A DNA stretch of 64,000 nt, taken from Tumebacillus lacus (GTDB taxonomy: Bacteria; Bacillota; Bacilli; Tumebacillales; Tumebacillaceae). Shown one piece after another: positions 1 to 7,300 of the stretch; positions within the stretch are counted from its first letter, which is position 1; every line of letters starts with the position of its first letter. Location: contig NZ_JAPMLT010000016.1 of assembly GCF_026410385.1 (NCBI RefSeq), positions 1 to 64,000 of the forward strand, given 5' to 3'. The translations under genes were made by a program, and so were the position numbers. The notes below the pieces were generated by a model that was not told the origin of the DNA, ran no database searches, and worked only from the letters and a program-made list of their open reading frames with translations.

Positions 1-39
1 CCAGCGTTCGTCCTGAGCCAGGATCAAACTCTCAATAAA
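1..39 (-). rRNA. rrs: 16S ribosomal RNA, 5' end only
   Basis: The reverse complement carries the near-universal start of bacterial 16S rRNA (GAGAGTTTGATCCTGGCTCAG). The gene runs off the left edge, so only about 39 bases of its 5' end are present. The exact mature 5' end is uncertain by a few bases. The leader on its upstream side (about 40-180) contains a small TTCG-capped hairpin near 124-140. Confidence 0.95.
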
Positions 40-140
40 AGTTTGAAATCAAGCGAATGAATCGCTGGCTCGAAAATCGATCTCGTAACACTCGTTTAGT
101 TTTCAAGGATCAATCGTTTGCCGCCGAAGCGACGTCTACT

Positions 141-169
141 AATTTATCACGTTGCGAACTGAAATGCAA
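141..169 (-). promoter_or_regulatory. Possible rRNA promoter between tRNA-fMet and 16S
   Basis: On the minus strand, TTGCAT (164-169) and TAAATT (141-146) are separated by 17 bases, just downstream of tRNA-fMet and about 100 bases upstream of 16S. The -35 and -10 are only fair matches, so this may be an accessory promoter or chance. Confidence 0.3.
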
Positions 170-180
170 CAAGAAAATAG

Positions 181-256
181 TGGTTGCGGGGACAGGACTT
201 GAACCTGCGACCTTCGGGTTATGAGCCCGACGAGCTGCCAACTGCTCCACCCCGCG
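181..256 (-). tRNA. tRNA-fMet (CAT), initiator
   Basis: A 76-base cloverleaf with encoded CCA. The anticodon is CAT. The acceptor stem begins C and pairs against A at position 72 (the C1-A72 mismatch), and the anticodon stem has the GGG/CCC pairs typical of bacterial initiator tRNA. It lies directly upstream of the 16S leader and is identical to the copy at 860-935. Confidence 0.95.
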
Positions 257-316
257 ACGACACAGACAGGAAAGTCCCGACGTTGCTACCCTTCACACGC
301 AACGCCTTCTCCCTTT

Positions 317-392
317 TGGTGAGCCATGAAGGACTCGAACCTTCGACCCGCTGATTAAAAGTCAGCTGCTCTACCAACTGAGCTAATGACTC
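317..392 (-). tRNA. tRNA-Lys (TTT)
   Basis: A 76-base cloverleaf with encoded CCA; the anticodon loop CTTTTAA gives TTT, lysine. It is the first tRNA after the terminator at 554-590, so it and the following fMet gene probably belong to the rRNA transcription unit rather than to the large tRNA array. Confidence 0.95.
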
Positions 393-407
393 GCATCAAC
401 AAGGATT

Positions 408-436
408 ATGTTAACACAGAGCGATCATTCAGACAA
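408..436 (-). promoter_or_regulatory. Promoter for tRNA-Lys/fMet (rRNA operon leader)
   Basis: On the minus strand, TTGTCT (431-436), a 17-base spacer and TAACAT (408-413) lie about 16 bases before the tRNA-Lys 5' end and just after the terminator of the upstream tRNA array. This placement suggests a fresh start of transcription for the Lys-fMet-16S unit. Confidence 0.45.
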
Positions 437-553
437 CATTCTCAACACGCACTCCCGAAACAAAACAGAGCAATCCGTTGACCCAACTCCGGCCACATAC
501 GAAATCCTGCTCATATCTCGCGATCCCTTCCGATCCAAGAAAAAAGAATATAG

Positions 554-590
554 AAAAAGAGACTCGATCACAAGGATCGAGTCTCTTTTT
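554..590 (-). terminator. Intrinsic terminator of the tRNA array
   Basis: A perfect 16-base inverted repeat with a 5-base loop, flanked by A-tracts and T-tracts, lies directly after the 3' end of tRNA-Gly on the minus strand. It should end the Ser-to-Gly array. Confidence 0.85.
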
Positions 591-596
591 ATCTTT

Positions 597-671
597 TGGA
601 GCGGAAGACGGGATTCGAACCCGCGACCCTCGCCTTGGCAAGGCGATGCTCTACCCCTGAGCCACTTCCGC
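597..671 (-). tRNA. tRNA-Gly (GCC)
   Basis: A 75-base cloverleaf with encoded CCA; anticodon loop TTGGCAA gives GCC, glycine. It is the last gene of the 13-tRNA array before the terminator. Confidence 0.95.
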
Positions 672-684
672 ATGCTTGATGATA

Positions 685-760
<76 letters not shown>

Positions 761-779
761 GTATACATTTAAAGAAAAA

Positions 780-856
780 TGGCGGAGCTGACGGGATTCG
801 AACCCGCGGTCTCCCGCGTGACAGGCGGGCATGTTAGGCCACTACACCACAGCTCC
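780..856 (-). tRNA. tRNA-Asp (GTC)
   Basis: A 77-base cloverleaf with encoded CCA; anticodon loop CTGTCAC gives GTC, aspartate. Confidence 0.95.
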
Positions 857-859
857 ATG

Positions 860-935
860 TGGTTGCGGGGACAGGACTTGAACCTGCGACCTTCGGGTTA
901 TGAGCCCGACGAGCTGCCAACTGCTCCACCCCGCG
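860..935 (-). tRNA. tRNA-fMet (CAT), initiator, second copy
   Basis: Identical over 76 bases to the initiator tRNA at 181-256, with the same C1-A72 mismatch. Two initiator copies within 700 bases fit tRNA-array duplication, which is common near rRNA operons of Bacilli. Confidence 0.95.
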
Positions 936-971
936 ATGGTGTGTCTCTACGAGACATGGTCGTTATGAAAA

Positions 972-1047
972 TGGTGGAGGTTGACGGGATCGAACCGCCG
1001 ACCCTCTGCTTGTAAGGCAGATGCTCTCCCAGCTGAGCTAAACCTCC
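972..1047 (-). tRNA. tRNA-Val (TAC)
   Basis: A 76-base cloverleaf with encoded CCA; anticodon loop CTTACAA gives TAC, valine. Confidence 0.95.
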
Positions 1048-1051
1048 AAAA

Positions 1052-1128
1052 TGGTGACTCGTACGGGATTCGAACCCGTGAATGCCGCCTTGAAAGGGCG
1101 GTGAGTTAAGCCGCTTCTCCAACGAGCC
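1052..1128 (-). tRNA. tRNA-Glu (TTC)
   Basis: A 77-base cloverleaf with encoded CCA; anticodon loop CTTTCAA gives TTC, glutamate. The acceptor stem has one G-U pair. Confidence 0.93.
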
Positions 1129-1131
1129 AAA

Positions 1132-1207
1132 TGGTGCCCTTTACCGGAATCGAACCGATGACCTCATCCTTACCATGGATGCGCTCTACCGACTGAGCTA
1201 AAAGGGC
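1132..1207 (-). tRNA. tRNA-Thr (GGT)
   Basis: A 76-base cloverleaf with encoded CCA; anticodon loop ATGGTAA gives GGT, threonine. Confidence 0.95.
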
Positions 1208-1208
1208 G

Positions 1209-1284
1209 TGGCTCCTCGAACAGGATTCGAACCTGTGACCATCCGATTAACAGTCGGGCGCTCTACCAGCTGAGCTATCGAGGA
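1209..1284 (-). tRNA. tRNA-Asn (GTT)
   Basis: A 76-base cloverleaf with encoded CCA; anticodon loop CTGTTAA gives GTT, asparagine. Confidence 0.95.
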
Positions 1285-1288
1285 ATAA

Positions 1289-1364
1289 TGGTGGAGATAA
1301 GCGGATTCGAACCGCTGACCCCCTGCTTGCAAGGCAGGTGCTCTACCAACTGAGCTATACCCCC
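1289..1364 (-). tRNA. tRNA-Ala (TGC)
   Basis: A 76-base cloverleaf with encoded CCA; anticodon loop CTTGCAA gives TGC, alanine. The acceptor stem contains G-U pairs. Confidence 0.93.
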
Positions 1365-1371
1365 ATTAAAG

Positions 1372-1453
1372 TGGTGCCTGAGAAGGGACTCGAACCCCCA
1401 CGGTCTCCCGGTCGATTTTGAGTCGACTGCGTCTGCCATTCCGCCACTCAGGC
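1372..1453 (-). tRNA. tRNA-Leu (CAA)
   Basis: An 82-base class II tRNA with an extended variable arm and encoded CCA; anticodon loop CTCAAAA gives CAA, leucine. Confidence 0.93.
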
Positions 1454-1470
1454 ATGAAGTTGTAAAAAAC

Positions 1471-1545
1471 TGGCTGGGGAGGAAGGGATCGAACCTTCGC
1501 ATGACGGAGTCAAAGTCCGTTGCCTTACCGCTTGGCGACTCCCCA
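1471..1545 (-). tRNA. tRNA-Gln (TTG)
   Basis: A 75-base cloverleaf with encoded CCA, starting with T as usual for tRNA-Gln; the anticodon is TTG. Confidence 0.94.
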
Positions 1546-1561
1546 ACAAGTAAAGTAATGA

Positions 1562-1638
1562 TGGTAGCGGCGGAGGGACTTGAACCCCCGACCCTTCGGG
1601 TATGAACCGAATGCTCTAGCCAACTGAGCTACACCGCC
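1562..1638 (-). tRNA. tRNA-Met (CAT), elongator
   Basis: A 77-base cloverleaf with encoded CCA and anticodon loop TTCATAC. The acceptor stem is paired at position 1-72 (G-U) and the body closely resembles Bacillus elongator tRNA-Met. The lysidine-modified tRNA-Ile(CAT) is the alternative but less likely. Confidence 0.88.
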
Positions 1639-1642
1639 ATGA

Positions 1643-1734
1643 TGGCGGAGAGAAGGGGATTCGAACCCCTGAGACGGTTTCCCGCCTACACGATTTCCAA
1701 TCGTGCTCCTTCGACCAAGCTCGGACATCTCTCC
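1643..1734 (-). tRNA. tRNA-Ser (GGA)
   Basis: A 92-base class II tRNA with a long variable arm and encoded CCA; anticodon loop TTGGAAA gives GGA, serine. It is the first gene of the array. Confidence 0.94.
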
Positions 1735-1784
1735 ATGATTGAATCATTTCTTACAAGTCGCTGTTTCTTTCGGCGACGGTTATT

Positions 1785-1814
1785 AGATTAACACACCGTC
1801 TCACTCGAAGTCAA
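1785..1814 (-). promoter_or_regulatory. Promoter of the tRNA array
   Basis: On the minus strand, TTGACT (1809-1814), an 18-base spacer and TAATCT (1785-1790) lie about 50 bases upstream of tRNA-Ser. The rest of 1735-2057 (323 bases without a gene) shows only this promoter and the dat ribosome binding site; I see no riboswitch or clear plus-strand promoter. Confidence 0.55.
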
Positions 1815-2057
1815 CAACTATTTTTCATTTTCTCGTTTTCATCACCGCGTCTCTCGCGGCGACAGGAGTAATCATAGCATGCCCCTGCCCGCTCCTCAAT
1901 CATGCCATTCCGACAAAACGGGGCAATATCCGAGATCATCACGCCCGCTCCACGTCCCATCTCCCGCACTCGTCATTTTATCAGCCCATGCAGGGAATCC
2001 TCATGCAGATCAAGAAATTGTACTCAAAATCGATTTCCTATTTAGGAGGCTTCTCTT

Positions 2058-2900
2058 ATGTCGCTCGGTTTTCACAACGGCGAGTTCATCGCCCTCGATC
2101 AGAAGATCATCCCCATCGACGAACGCGGACATCAATTCGGCGACGGCGTCTATGAGTTGATCAAAGTGTACAAAGGCGCTCCGTTCATGATGCGCGAACA
2201 TCTGGTGCGCCTCGAAAAGAGCGCCAAAGCGATCCGCTTGCAACTGAACTACAGCATTGACCAATTAGAAGCGATCATCGCCGACGGTCTGCACCGCGCC
2301 GGTCTGGCCGGTCAGGATGCCGAAGTCTATATCCAGTCCACCCGCGGCATCGCCACCCGCCTGCACACCTTCCCGAACGTGGAAGCTTCGACGACGATGA
2401 CCTTCCGCCCGGCCCGCGTCATCCCGGCCGAACTGCGCGAGCGCGGCGTGGCGATCACGCTGGCGGTCGACGAACGCTGGGCGAACTGCTACATAAAGTC
2501 GCTCAACCTGCTCCCGAACATCCTCGCCAAACAAGCGGCGGTCGACAACGGATACTATGAAGCGGTGTTCTTCCGTGACGGCTACATCACCGAAGGGTCG
2601 AGCACCAACGTCTACGCAGTCAAAGACGGGACCCTCTACACCCCGCCGGCCACTAAGCGCATTCTGCACGGCATCACCCGCCATGCGGTGCTCCGCCTCG
2701 CCCGCGAGCTGAACATCCCGGTGGTCGAGGAAGAGTTCACGCCCGATTTCCTCAGCAGCGGCGACGAGATCTTTATCTCCTCGACGACAATCGAAGTCCT
2801 GCCGGTCACCACGATTGAAGGACAGCCGGTCGGCAACGGCCAGCCAGGTCCGATCACGCGCCGTCTCTATGACGCGGTGATCGCCGATGCCACCCGCTAG
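2058..2900 (+). CDS. dat: D-amino acid transaminase (D-alanine aminotransferase)
   Basis: This 280-residue fold-type IV PLP enzyme should transfer the amino group between D-alanine and 2-oxoacids, supplying D-glutamate for peptidoglycan. The visible signature is the family's IKSLNLLPN stretch near residue 145, whose lysine binds PLP, followed by the conserved EGSSTN near 178. Length matches Bacillus D-amino acid transaminases (about 280). The ATG has an AGGAGG at about 2045. The alternative, branched-chain aminotransferase IlvE, usually exceeds 300 residues and lacks the KSLNLL context. The gene stands alone between the tRNA array and the type VII locus and ends at a strong terminator. Confidence 0.9.
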   Translation: MSLGFHNGEFIALDQKIIPIDERGHQFGDGVYELIKVYKGAPFMMREHLVRLEKSAKAIRLQLNYSIDQLEAIIADGLHRAGLAGQDAEVYIQSTRGIATRLHTFPNVEASTTMTFRPARVIPAELRERGVAITLAVDERWANCYIKSLNLLPNILAKQAAVDNGYYEAVFFRDGYITEGSSTNVYAVKDGTLYTPPATKRILHGITRHAVLRLARELNIPVVEEEFTPDFLSSGDEIFISSTTIEVLPVTTIEGQPVGNGQPGPITRRLYDAVIADATR

Positions 2901-2912
2901 CAGAAAGCATAG

Positions 2913-2950
2913 AAAAAAGACTTGATTCCCTGCCGAATCAAGTCTTTTTT
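2913..2950. terminator. Bidirectional terminator between dat and the WXG100 gene
   Basis: A 15-base perfect inverted repeat with A-tract and T-tract flanks and an 8-base loop. It serves dat from the left and the minus-strand WXG100 gene from the right. Confidence 0.85.
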
Positions 2951-2971
2951 TCTGTACGAAGCGAGCCTCGC

Positions 2972-3256
2972 CTATTTGACCTGCACCGCCTTGCGGTCCG
3001 TTTCTTCATAGACATCGCTGGCACTGTTCAATTGTTTGGACGTGGTCTCGATCGCTTCAGTGAGATGTTTCATCGCGTTGTTCCAGCGACGCCACATGTC
3101 GTTGAAGCTCCCCTCCGAACTGCCGCGCCACCCGGAGGTGACGCCTCCTGCTGTCGAGGCAAGATTGCCCCGGATGGAGTCGACCTGACTCATGACCGTC
3201 TTCATCTGAGAGCCTGCGCTCTCCAACTTGTCTGTGCTGACTTTGATCTGACCCAA
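2972..3256 (-). CDS. WXG100 family type VII secretion substrate
   Basis: A 94-residue, mostly helical protein with the WXG turn as WRG near residue 43 and a second helix of ESAT-6/EsxA type. Such proteins form dimers, are exported by EssC, and can act as helper or substrate. The start is TTG at 3254-3256: GGAGGTGAT lies just upstream and no ATG is nearer. It is transcribed away from the second WXG100 gene at 3500. The C-terminus carries a YEETDRKA segment resembling the YxxxD/E export signal. Its leader holds the inverted repeat TTCCAGT/ACTGGAA (3289-3320). Confidence 0.88.
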   Translation of the reverse strand: MGQIKVSTDKLESAGSQMKTVMSQVDSIRGNLASTAGGVTSGWRGSSEGSFNDMWRRWNNAMKHLTEAIETTSKQLNSASDVYEETDRKAVQVK

Positions 3257-3270
3257 AATGGATCACCTCC

Positions 3271-3499
3271 AAAACAAATTTCAATCGGTTCCAGTCAGCG
3301 AACAATCACATCAACTGGAAACCACAGGTCATTTTAGAAAAATATTGACAATAAGCATACTCTAAAATATGATATTGAATATAATATATTATACGGGTTG
3401 ATGGATTTCAATCACTTTTTGTTCGCCAGCTAACACAACTTGTTACTAGCGAATAAAAACATAAAAAATATACACCAATGGGCTAAGGAGGCAACACAC
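3271..3499. promoter_or_regulatory. AT-rich divergent control region between two WXG100 genes
   Basis: This 229-base intergenic region is far more AT-rich than the rest of the window, especially 3320-3480. It must drive the WXG100 genes in both directions. I could not fix a convincing -35/-10 pair for either. A 7-base inverted repeat, TTCCAGT (3289-3295) and ACTGGAA (3314-3320), sits in the minus-strand leader, and AAGGAGG precedes the ATG at 3500. Confidence 0.5.
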
Positions 3500-3790
3500 A
3501 TGAACATTAAAGTCACTCCGCAGGACCTGCGCGAAACCGCACAACAACTGCAAAACGGTTCCCAACAAATCAACAGCACCCTCGCTACCCTCAAAGGTCG
3601 CGTAGACGCTTTGCAAAGCATCTGGCAAGGTCAAGCACACACCCAGTACAATGAGTACTACCAACAATGGAACCAAGCGGCGATCAAGCTGAACGAAGCA
3701 CTGAACAACCTGTCCCAGCTGACCACCACCGCTGCGAACCAATTCGAAGAAGCGGACCAAAACATCGGCCGCATGTTCCAAGCTCGTTAA
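3500..3790 (+). CDS. WXG100 family protein (EsxA-like)
   Basis: A 96-residue WXG100 protein with the motif as WQG (IWQGQAH) near residue 40, flanked by Gln/Asn-rich amphipathic helices. It is the likely core partner of the type VII secretion ATPase EssC encoded nearby. The start is placed at the ATG at 3500, eight bases after AAGGAGG; a longer reading from 3440 adds residues with no binding site and of poor composition. The hairpin at 3816-3852 separates it from the YukD-like gene and may reduce readthrough, which would keep the WXG100 protein in excess. Confidence 0.9.
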   Translation: MNIKVTPQDLRETAQQLQNGSQQINSTLATLKGRVDALQSIWQGQAHTQYNEYYQQWNQAAIKLNEALNNLSQLTTTAANQFEEADQNIGRMFQAR

Positions 3791-3815
3791 TCTATCGCAT
3801 CCATGCGATCGACAA

Positions 3816-3852
3816 AGAAGGTCTTTGCCCGATGGCAGAGGCCTTCTTTTTT
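3816..3852 (+). terminator. Terminator or attenuator after the WXG100 gene
   Basis: A GC-rich stem (GAAGG..CTTTGCC / GGCAGAGGCCTTC) followed by a run of six T. It lies 26 bases after the WXG100 stop and before the YukD-like gene, which has no obvious promoter of its own, so partial readthrough is likely. Confidence 0.7.
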
Positions 3853-3889
3853 CTGAGTTTCCGATCTTTCCCATTGGAGGTACTTCACG

Positions 3890-4285
3890 ATGACGATGCT
3901 CAAAGAACAATCGGCCCCGCCGTTGCTGGTAACGATAGAAGGACTGTACGGGGCTGTAGACGTGGAGATTCCGGGCGATGTGGCCTTGGACACCCTTTTG
4001 CCTCATCTGCTTCAGCATCCGGCATTCACGCGTCAAAGCGACCCGTCCGATCCGCACCGTTGGACGTTCGGCATCAAAGGCGGCCAACGCTTTGATCTGA
4101 ACAACACGCTGTACAACTACGGCGTGCTCGAAGGCATGGTGCTCCAACTCCAGCCGAGCGACCGCTACACCGATCCAGAACCGGAGATCGAACAGGAACT
4201 GTCGCTGCCAAACGACAACCGCCTGCTCGTGATCGACAAGGTCTCCAACTCATTTACCTCGATGTTCAAGAAAAAGAAGAAATAG
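3890..4285 (+). CDS. YukD/EsaB-like ubiquitin-fold protein of the type VII system
   Basis: A 131-residue protein whose first ~95 residues match the YukD/EsaB pattern: a beta strand LLVTIEGLYG, a long helix with LDTLLPHLLQH, and the terminal LYNYGVLEGMVLQL strand. YukD proteins adopt a ubiquitin fold and are an accessory part of Firmicutes type VII secretion. The C-terminal ~35 residues form a charged tail ending in a run of lysines, absent from the ~80-residue canonical YukD. The start has a GGAGG at about 3876. It converges on essC across a shared terminator. Confidence 0.8.
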   Translation: MTMLKEQSAPPLLVTIEGLYGAVDVEIPGDVALDTLLPHLLQHPAFTRQSDPSDPHRWTFGIKGGQRFDLNNTLYNYGVLEGMVLQLQPSDRYTDPEPEIEQELSLPNDNRLLVIDKVSNSFTSMFKKKKK

Positions 4286-4320
4286 AAAAAAGGCCCTCCC
4301 GCACGGGAAGGCCTTTTTTC
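4286..4320. terminator. Bidirectional terminator between the yukD-like gene and essC
   Basis: An inverted repeat (AAGGCCCTCCC / GGGAAGGCCTT) with A-tract and T-tract on either side. It ends both convergent units; its right edge touches the essC stop. Confidence 0.8.
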
Positions 4321-7300
4321 TATTCTTCTGTCTGGGGCTGTTCGTCAAAGAACAGCTGCACCATGCGATTCTTCTGGTTGCGGCGGACGAGGTAGCCGCG
4401 TCCAGGCGGCAACAGTTCGGCACGCTGGTTGCCGAGGATCGGACCTTCGCCCGAATCGCCGTTCATGATGATGCCCGGCGTGCTCATCTCCTTCATCCGG
4501 GAGACGAACTGATCGAACGAACGGGACGTCCCGCCGACACGACGGGCAAGGATCGTGTGGAACCCGATGTCCTTCGCCTGCAGCAGGTAGTCCTGTAGCA
4601 TCGAGATCGGGTTGCCCATCTGCGAAGCGACCATGTCAAAGTCGTCGCAGATCATAAAGTACTGCGGCCCTTCCCACGTCGCTTTGAGCGTCGGGGACAG
4701 TTCGGCCGACGAGATGCGCGGGTCGAGTTCAAAGCGCAGGTTCATCACCGCGTCGTTGACCATGTTGGAATTCCACGCGTATGTCTTCAGGTACGGCTGG
4801 TGCTCCGGTTGATACAGGAAGTCGTACATCGTGCGGCGGTAGTCGACGACGATGAACTGCACCTGCTCCGGCGTGTAGCGCTCCATCAGACCTTTCATGA
4901 GCACGCGCAGGAAATTGGTCTTGCCCGACTCCGAATCGCCGTAGAGCAGGAAGTGCGGGTCGCCTTTGATCAGGTCGATGCCGATCACGTCGAGGCGCGA
5001 GTCCTCAAGGCCCAGCGGCACGCCCGCCATTTGCAATTGCTGCGGCTGGACGTCGCCTTTGCGCACCAGGAACGGCAGGATGCGGATCGGCGGCGCCGGT
5101 TGCTCTTTCCACGCGTCGCGGGTCACTTGCACCATCGCGTCAATCGCCTTTTGCAGCGGCTCTTCGCTGTCGACGCCGTAGCCTTCCATGCGCGGCAGAG
5201 CTGCCTGGAACTGCAACCCTTCGCGGATCAGGCCGCGGCCTTCGATGTCTTTTGGCAGCGACAACGCCAGATTGCGGCCGACGTCCGAATCGGACGGGTC
5301 GTTCAGGCGCAGTTCGAGACGGCCGGTGATGTTGTCGCGCAGTTTGATGCGGATGTCCGCCCAGCGGTTCGCCGTCAGGATCACGTGGATGCCGTAGTTG
5401 AGACCCGCGGTGACCAGTTCGGTGACCTCGCCGTCGACCAGTTCGAAGAAATCGGTCTGGAGCTGCGCGATGTCATCGATGATCAAAAACACGTCGCCGT
5501 ATACCGCGTCCGGCAGTTCTCCGTTGGCGCGTCGCTCGCGATAGGTCGCCATCGTGTCGATGCCCTTTTCCCGGAAATAGCGCTCCCGCTCTTCGATCAG
5601 GCCATGGACTTGGCGGATCAGCATCGGGAATTTCTCCCGGTCGCCCTTGCCGTAGACGGTGCCGATATGCGGTGCACCTTCGAGGCCGCGCAGCAGACCG
5701 CCGCCGAGGTCAACCGCGTAAAACTGCACGTCGGACGGTTTGTGCGTCATCATAAACGACGCGATGATCGTGCGAAGGATCGTGCTCTTGCCGGTCTGCG
5801 GCGCACCGACGACCATCAGGTGACCTTCATTGCCCAGGAAATCGAGGAGCAGCGGTTCCTGACGCTGCTGCATCGGGATGTCGAGCACGCCGACCGGGAC
5901 TTTCAACAGTTTGCCGACCGGTCGGGTCGGCCAGTCCGAGCCGTTGAAGTACGGGTAGTTGCCGGAGTTGAACAACGTTTGCAGGAATTCCGGCGATTGG
6001 AACACTTTGCTCAGCGGCATGTTGCGCTCCAGAGGCGGCAACCAGACTTGATGGACATCCTGCTCGACGTATTTCACATAGTCGTTCAGGTGGCCGATCA
6101 TCACTTCCATGTCGGTGCGCTTCGCTTGACTGGACGCTTCCTTGGTCGCGGCCGCCTCCGCATAGCCGTGGCCGAAGTCGACGATCTGACCGCTCGCGTT
6201 AAACTCCGCGATCTCAAGGCCTGTCTCTTCTTCCGCTCCGGCCGGCACGTAGGGGCTGGAGACGGACGCCGTTTTAAACAGGTCGTAGATGTGCGTGTCG
6301 ACTTTGAAATAGCCGACGCCCGGATAGGACGGCAGGTAGAACGCGTCCGGAGTGCCGATGACGGTGCGGCTCTCCTGTTCGGAGAAGGTGCGCAGACACA
6401 TCCGATAGCGCAGATGGCCTTCGAGGCCTTTCAAGCGACCTTCTTCCAAGCGCTGCGTCGCAAACAGCAAGTGAATCCCGATGGAACGGCCGATCCGGCC
6501 GATCTTGTTGAACAGGTCGATAAAGTCGGGACGCGCTGCCAGCAATTCGCCAAATTCGTCGATGATCAAGACGAGGTACGGCAGCGGCTTCATGTACGGC
6601 GAGCTTTGACGCTTGACTTGGTATTGCTTGATGTTGTCGAGGTTGCCCCCGTCACGGAGCGCCTTTTGACGGCGTTCCATCTCGCCCATCAGCGAGTCGT
6701 AGAAGCGGTCAATCATACCCGACTCGCCTTCGAGGTTGGTGATCATCCCCGCGCAGTGCGGCAGGGTGGCGAGCTCGGCAAAGCCTGCGCCGCCTTTGAA
6801 GTCGACGAAGATAAAGTTGATCATCTCCGCATCGTTGTTGATCGCAAGGCCGGTGACGAGCGTGCGAAGCGTCTCCGATTTACCGGAGCCGGTCGCGCCA
6901 ATGATCAGGCCGTGCGGACCCATGCCGCCGTCGGCTGCCTCTTTGAGGTCGACGATGACCGGCTGGCCGTCGACGCGCACGCCGATGGGAGCACGCAGCA
7001 CCGCTTCGCGGGGCTTCGGCTGCCAGGAGGTGGCCGGGTCGACGCGGTCGGCCGATTTCAAACCCATCACTTCGGTCATCTTGATCATGTCGGCCAGCGA
7101 GATCGATTCGGCTTTCTCGCTCTGGATCAGCGGTGCGAGGCCGCGGGCAATGCGTTCGCTGGTCTTGAGATCCATGCGGTCCGCTTCCGCCCCTTCGGCA
7201 CGGCGGCCGCCGAACGCCACTTCTTCAAACATAAACTCGCCCTCTTCGCCGATGTGAATCCGCGCGTTGAAGGTGGACGGGATGCCATAGCGGCCGTCGA

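Noticed and set aside
1562-1638. tRNA-Ile2 (CAT) instead of elongator Met
   Set aside because: The body sequence and the acceptor stem match elongator tRNA-Met of Bacilli better.
1735-2057. Possible T-box or riboswitch before dat
   Set aside because: I looked for a T-box motif, specifier loop or known riboswitch cores and found none.
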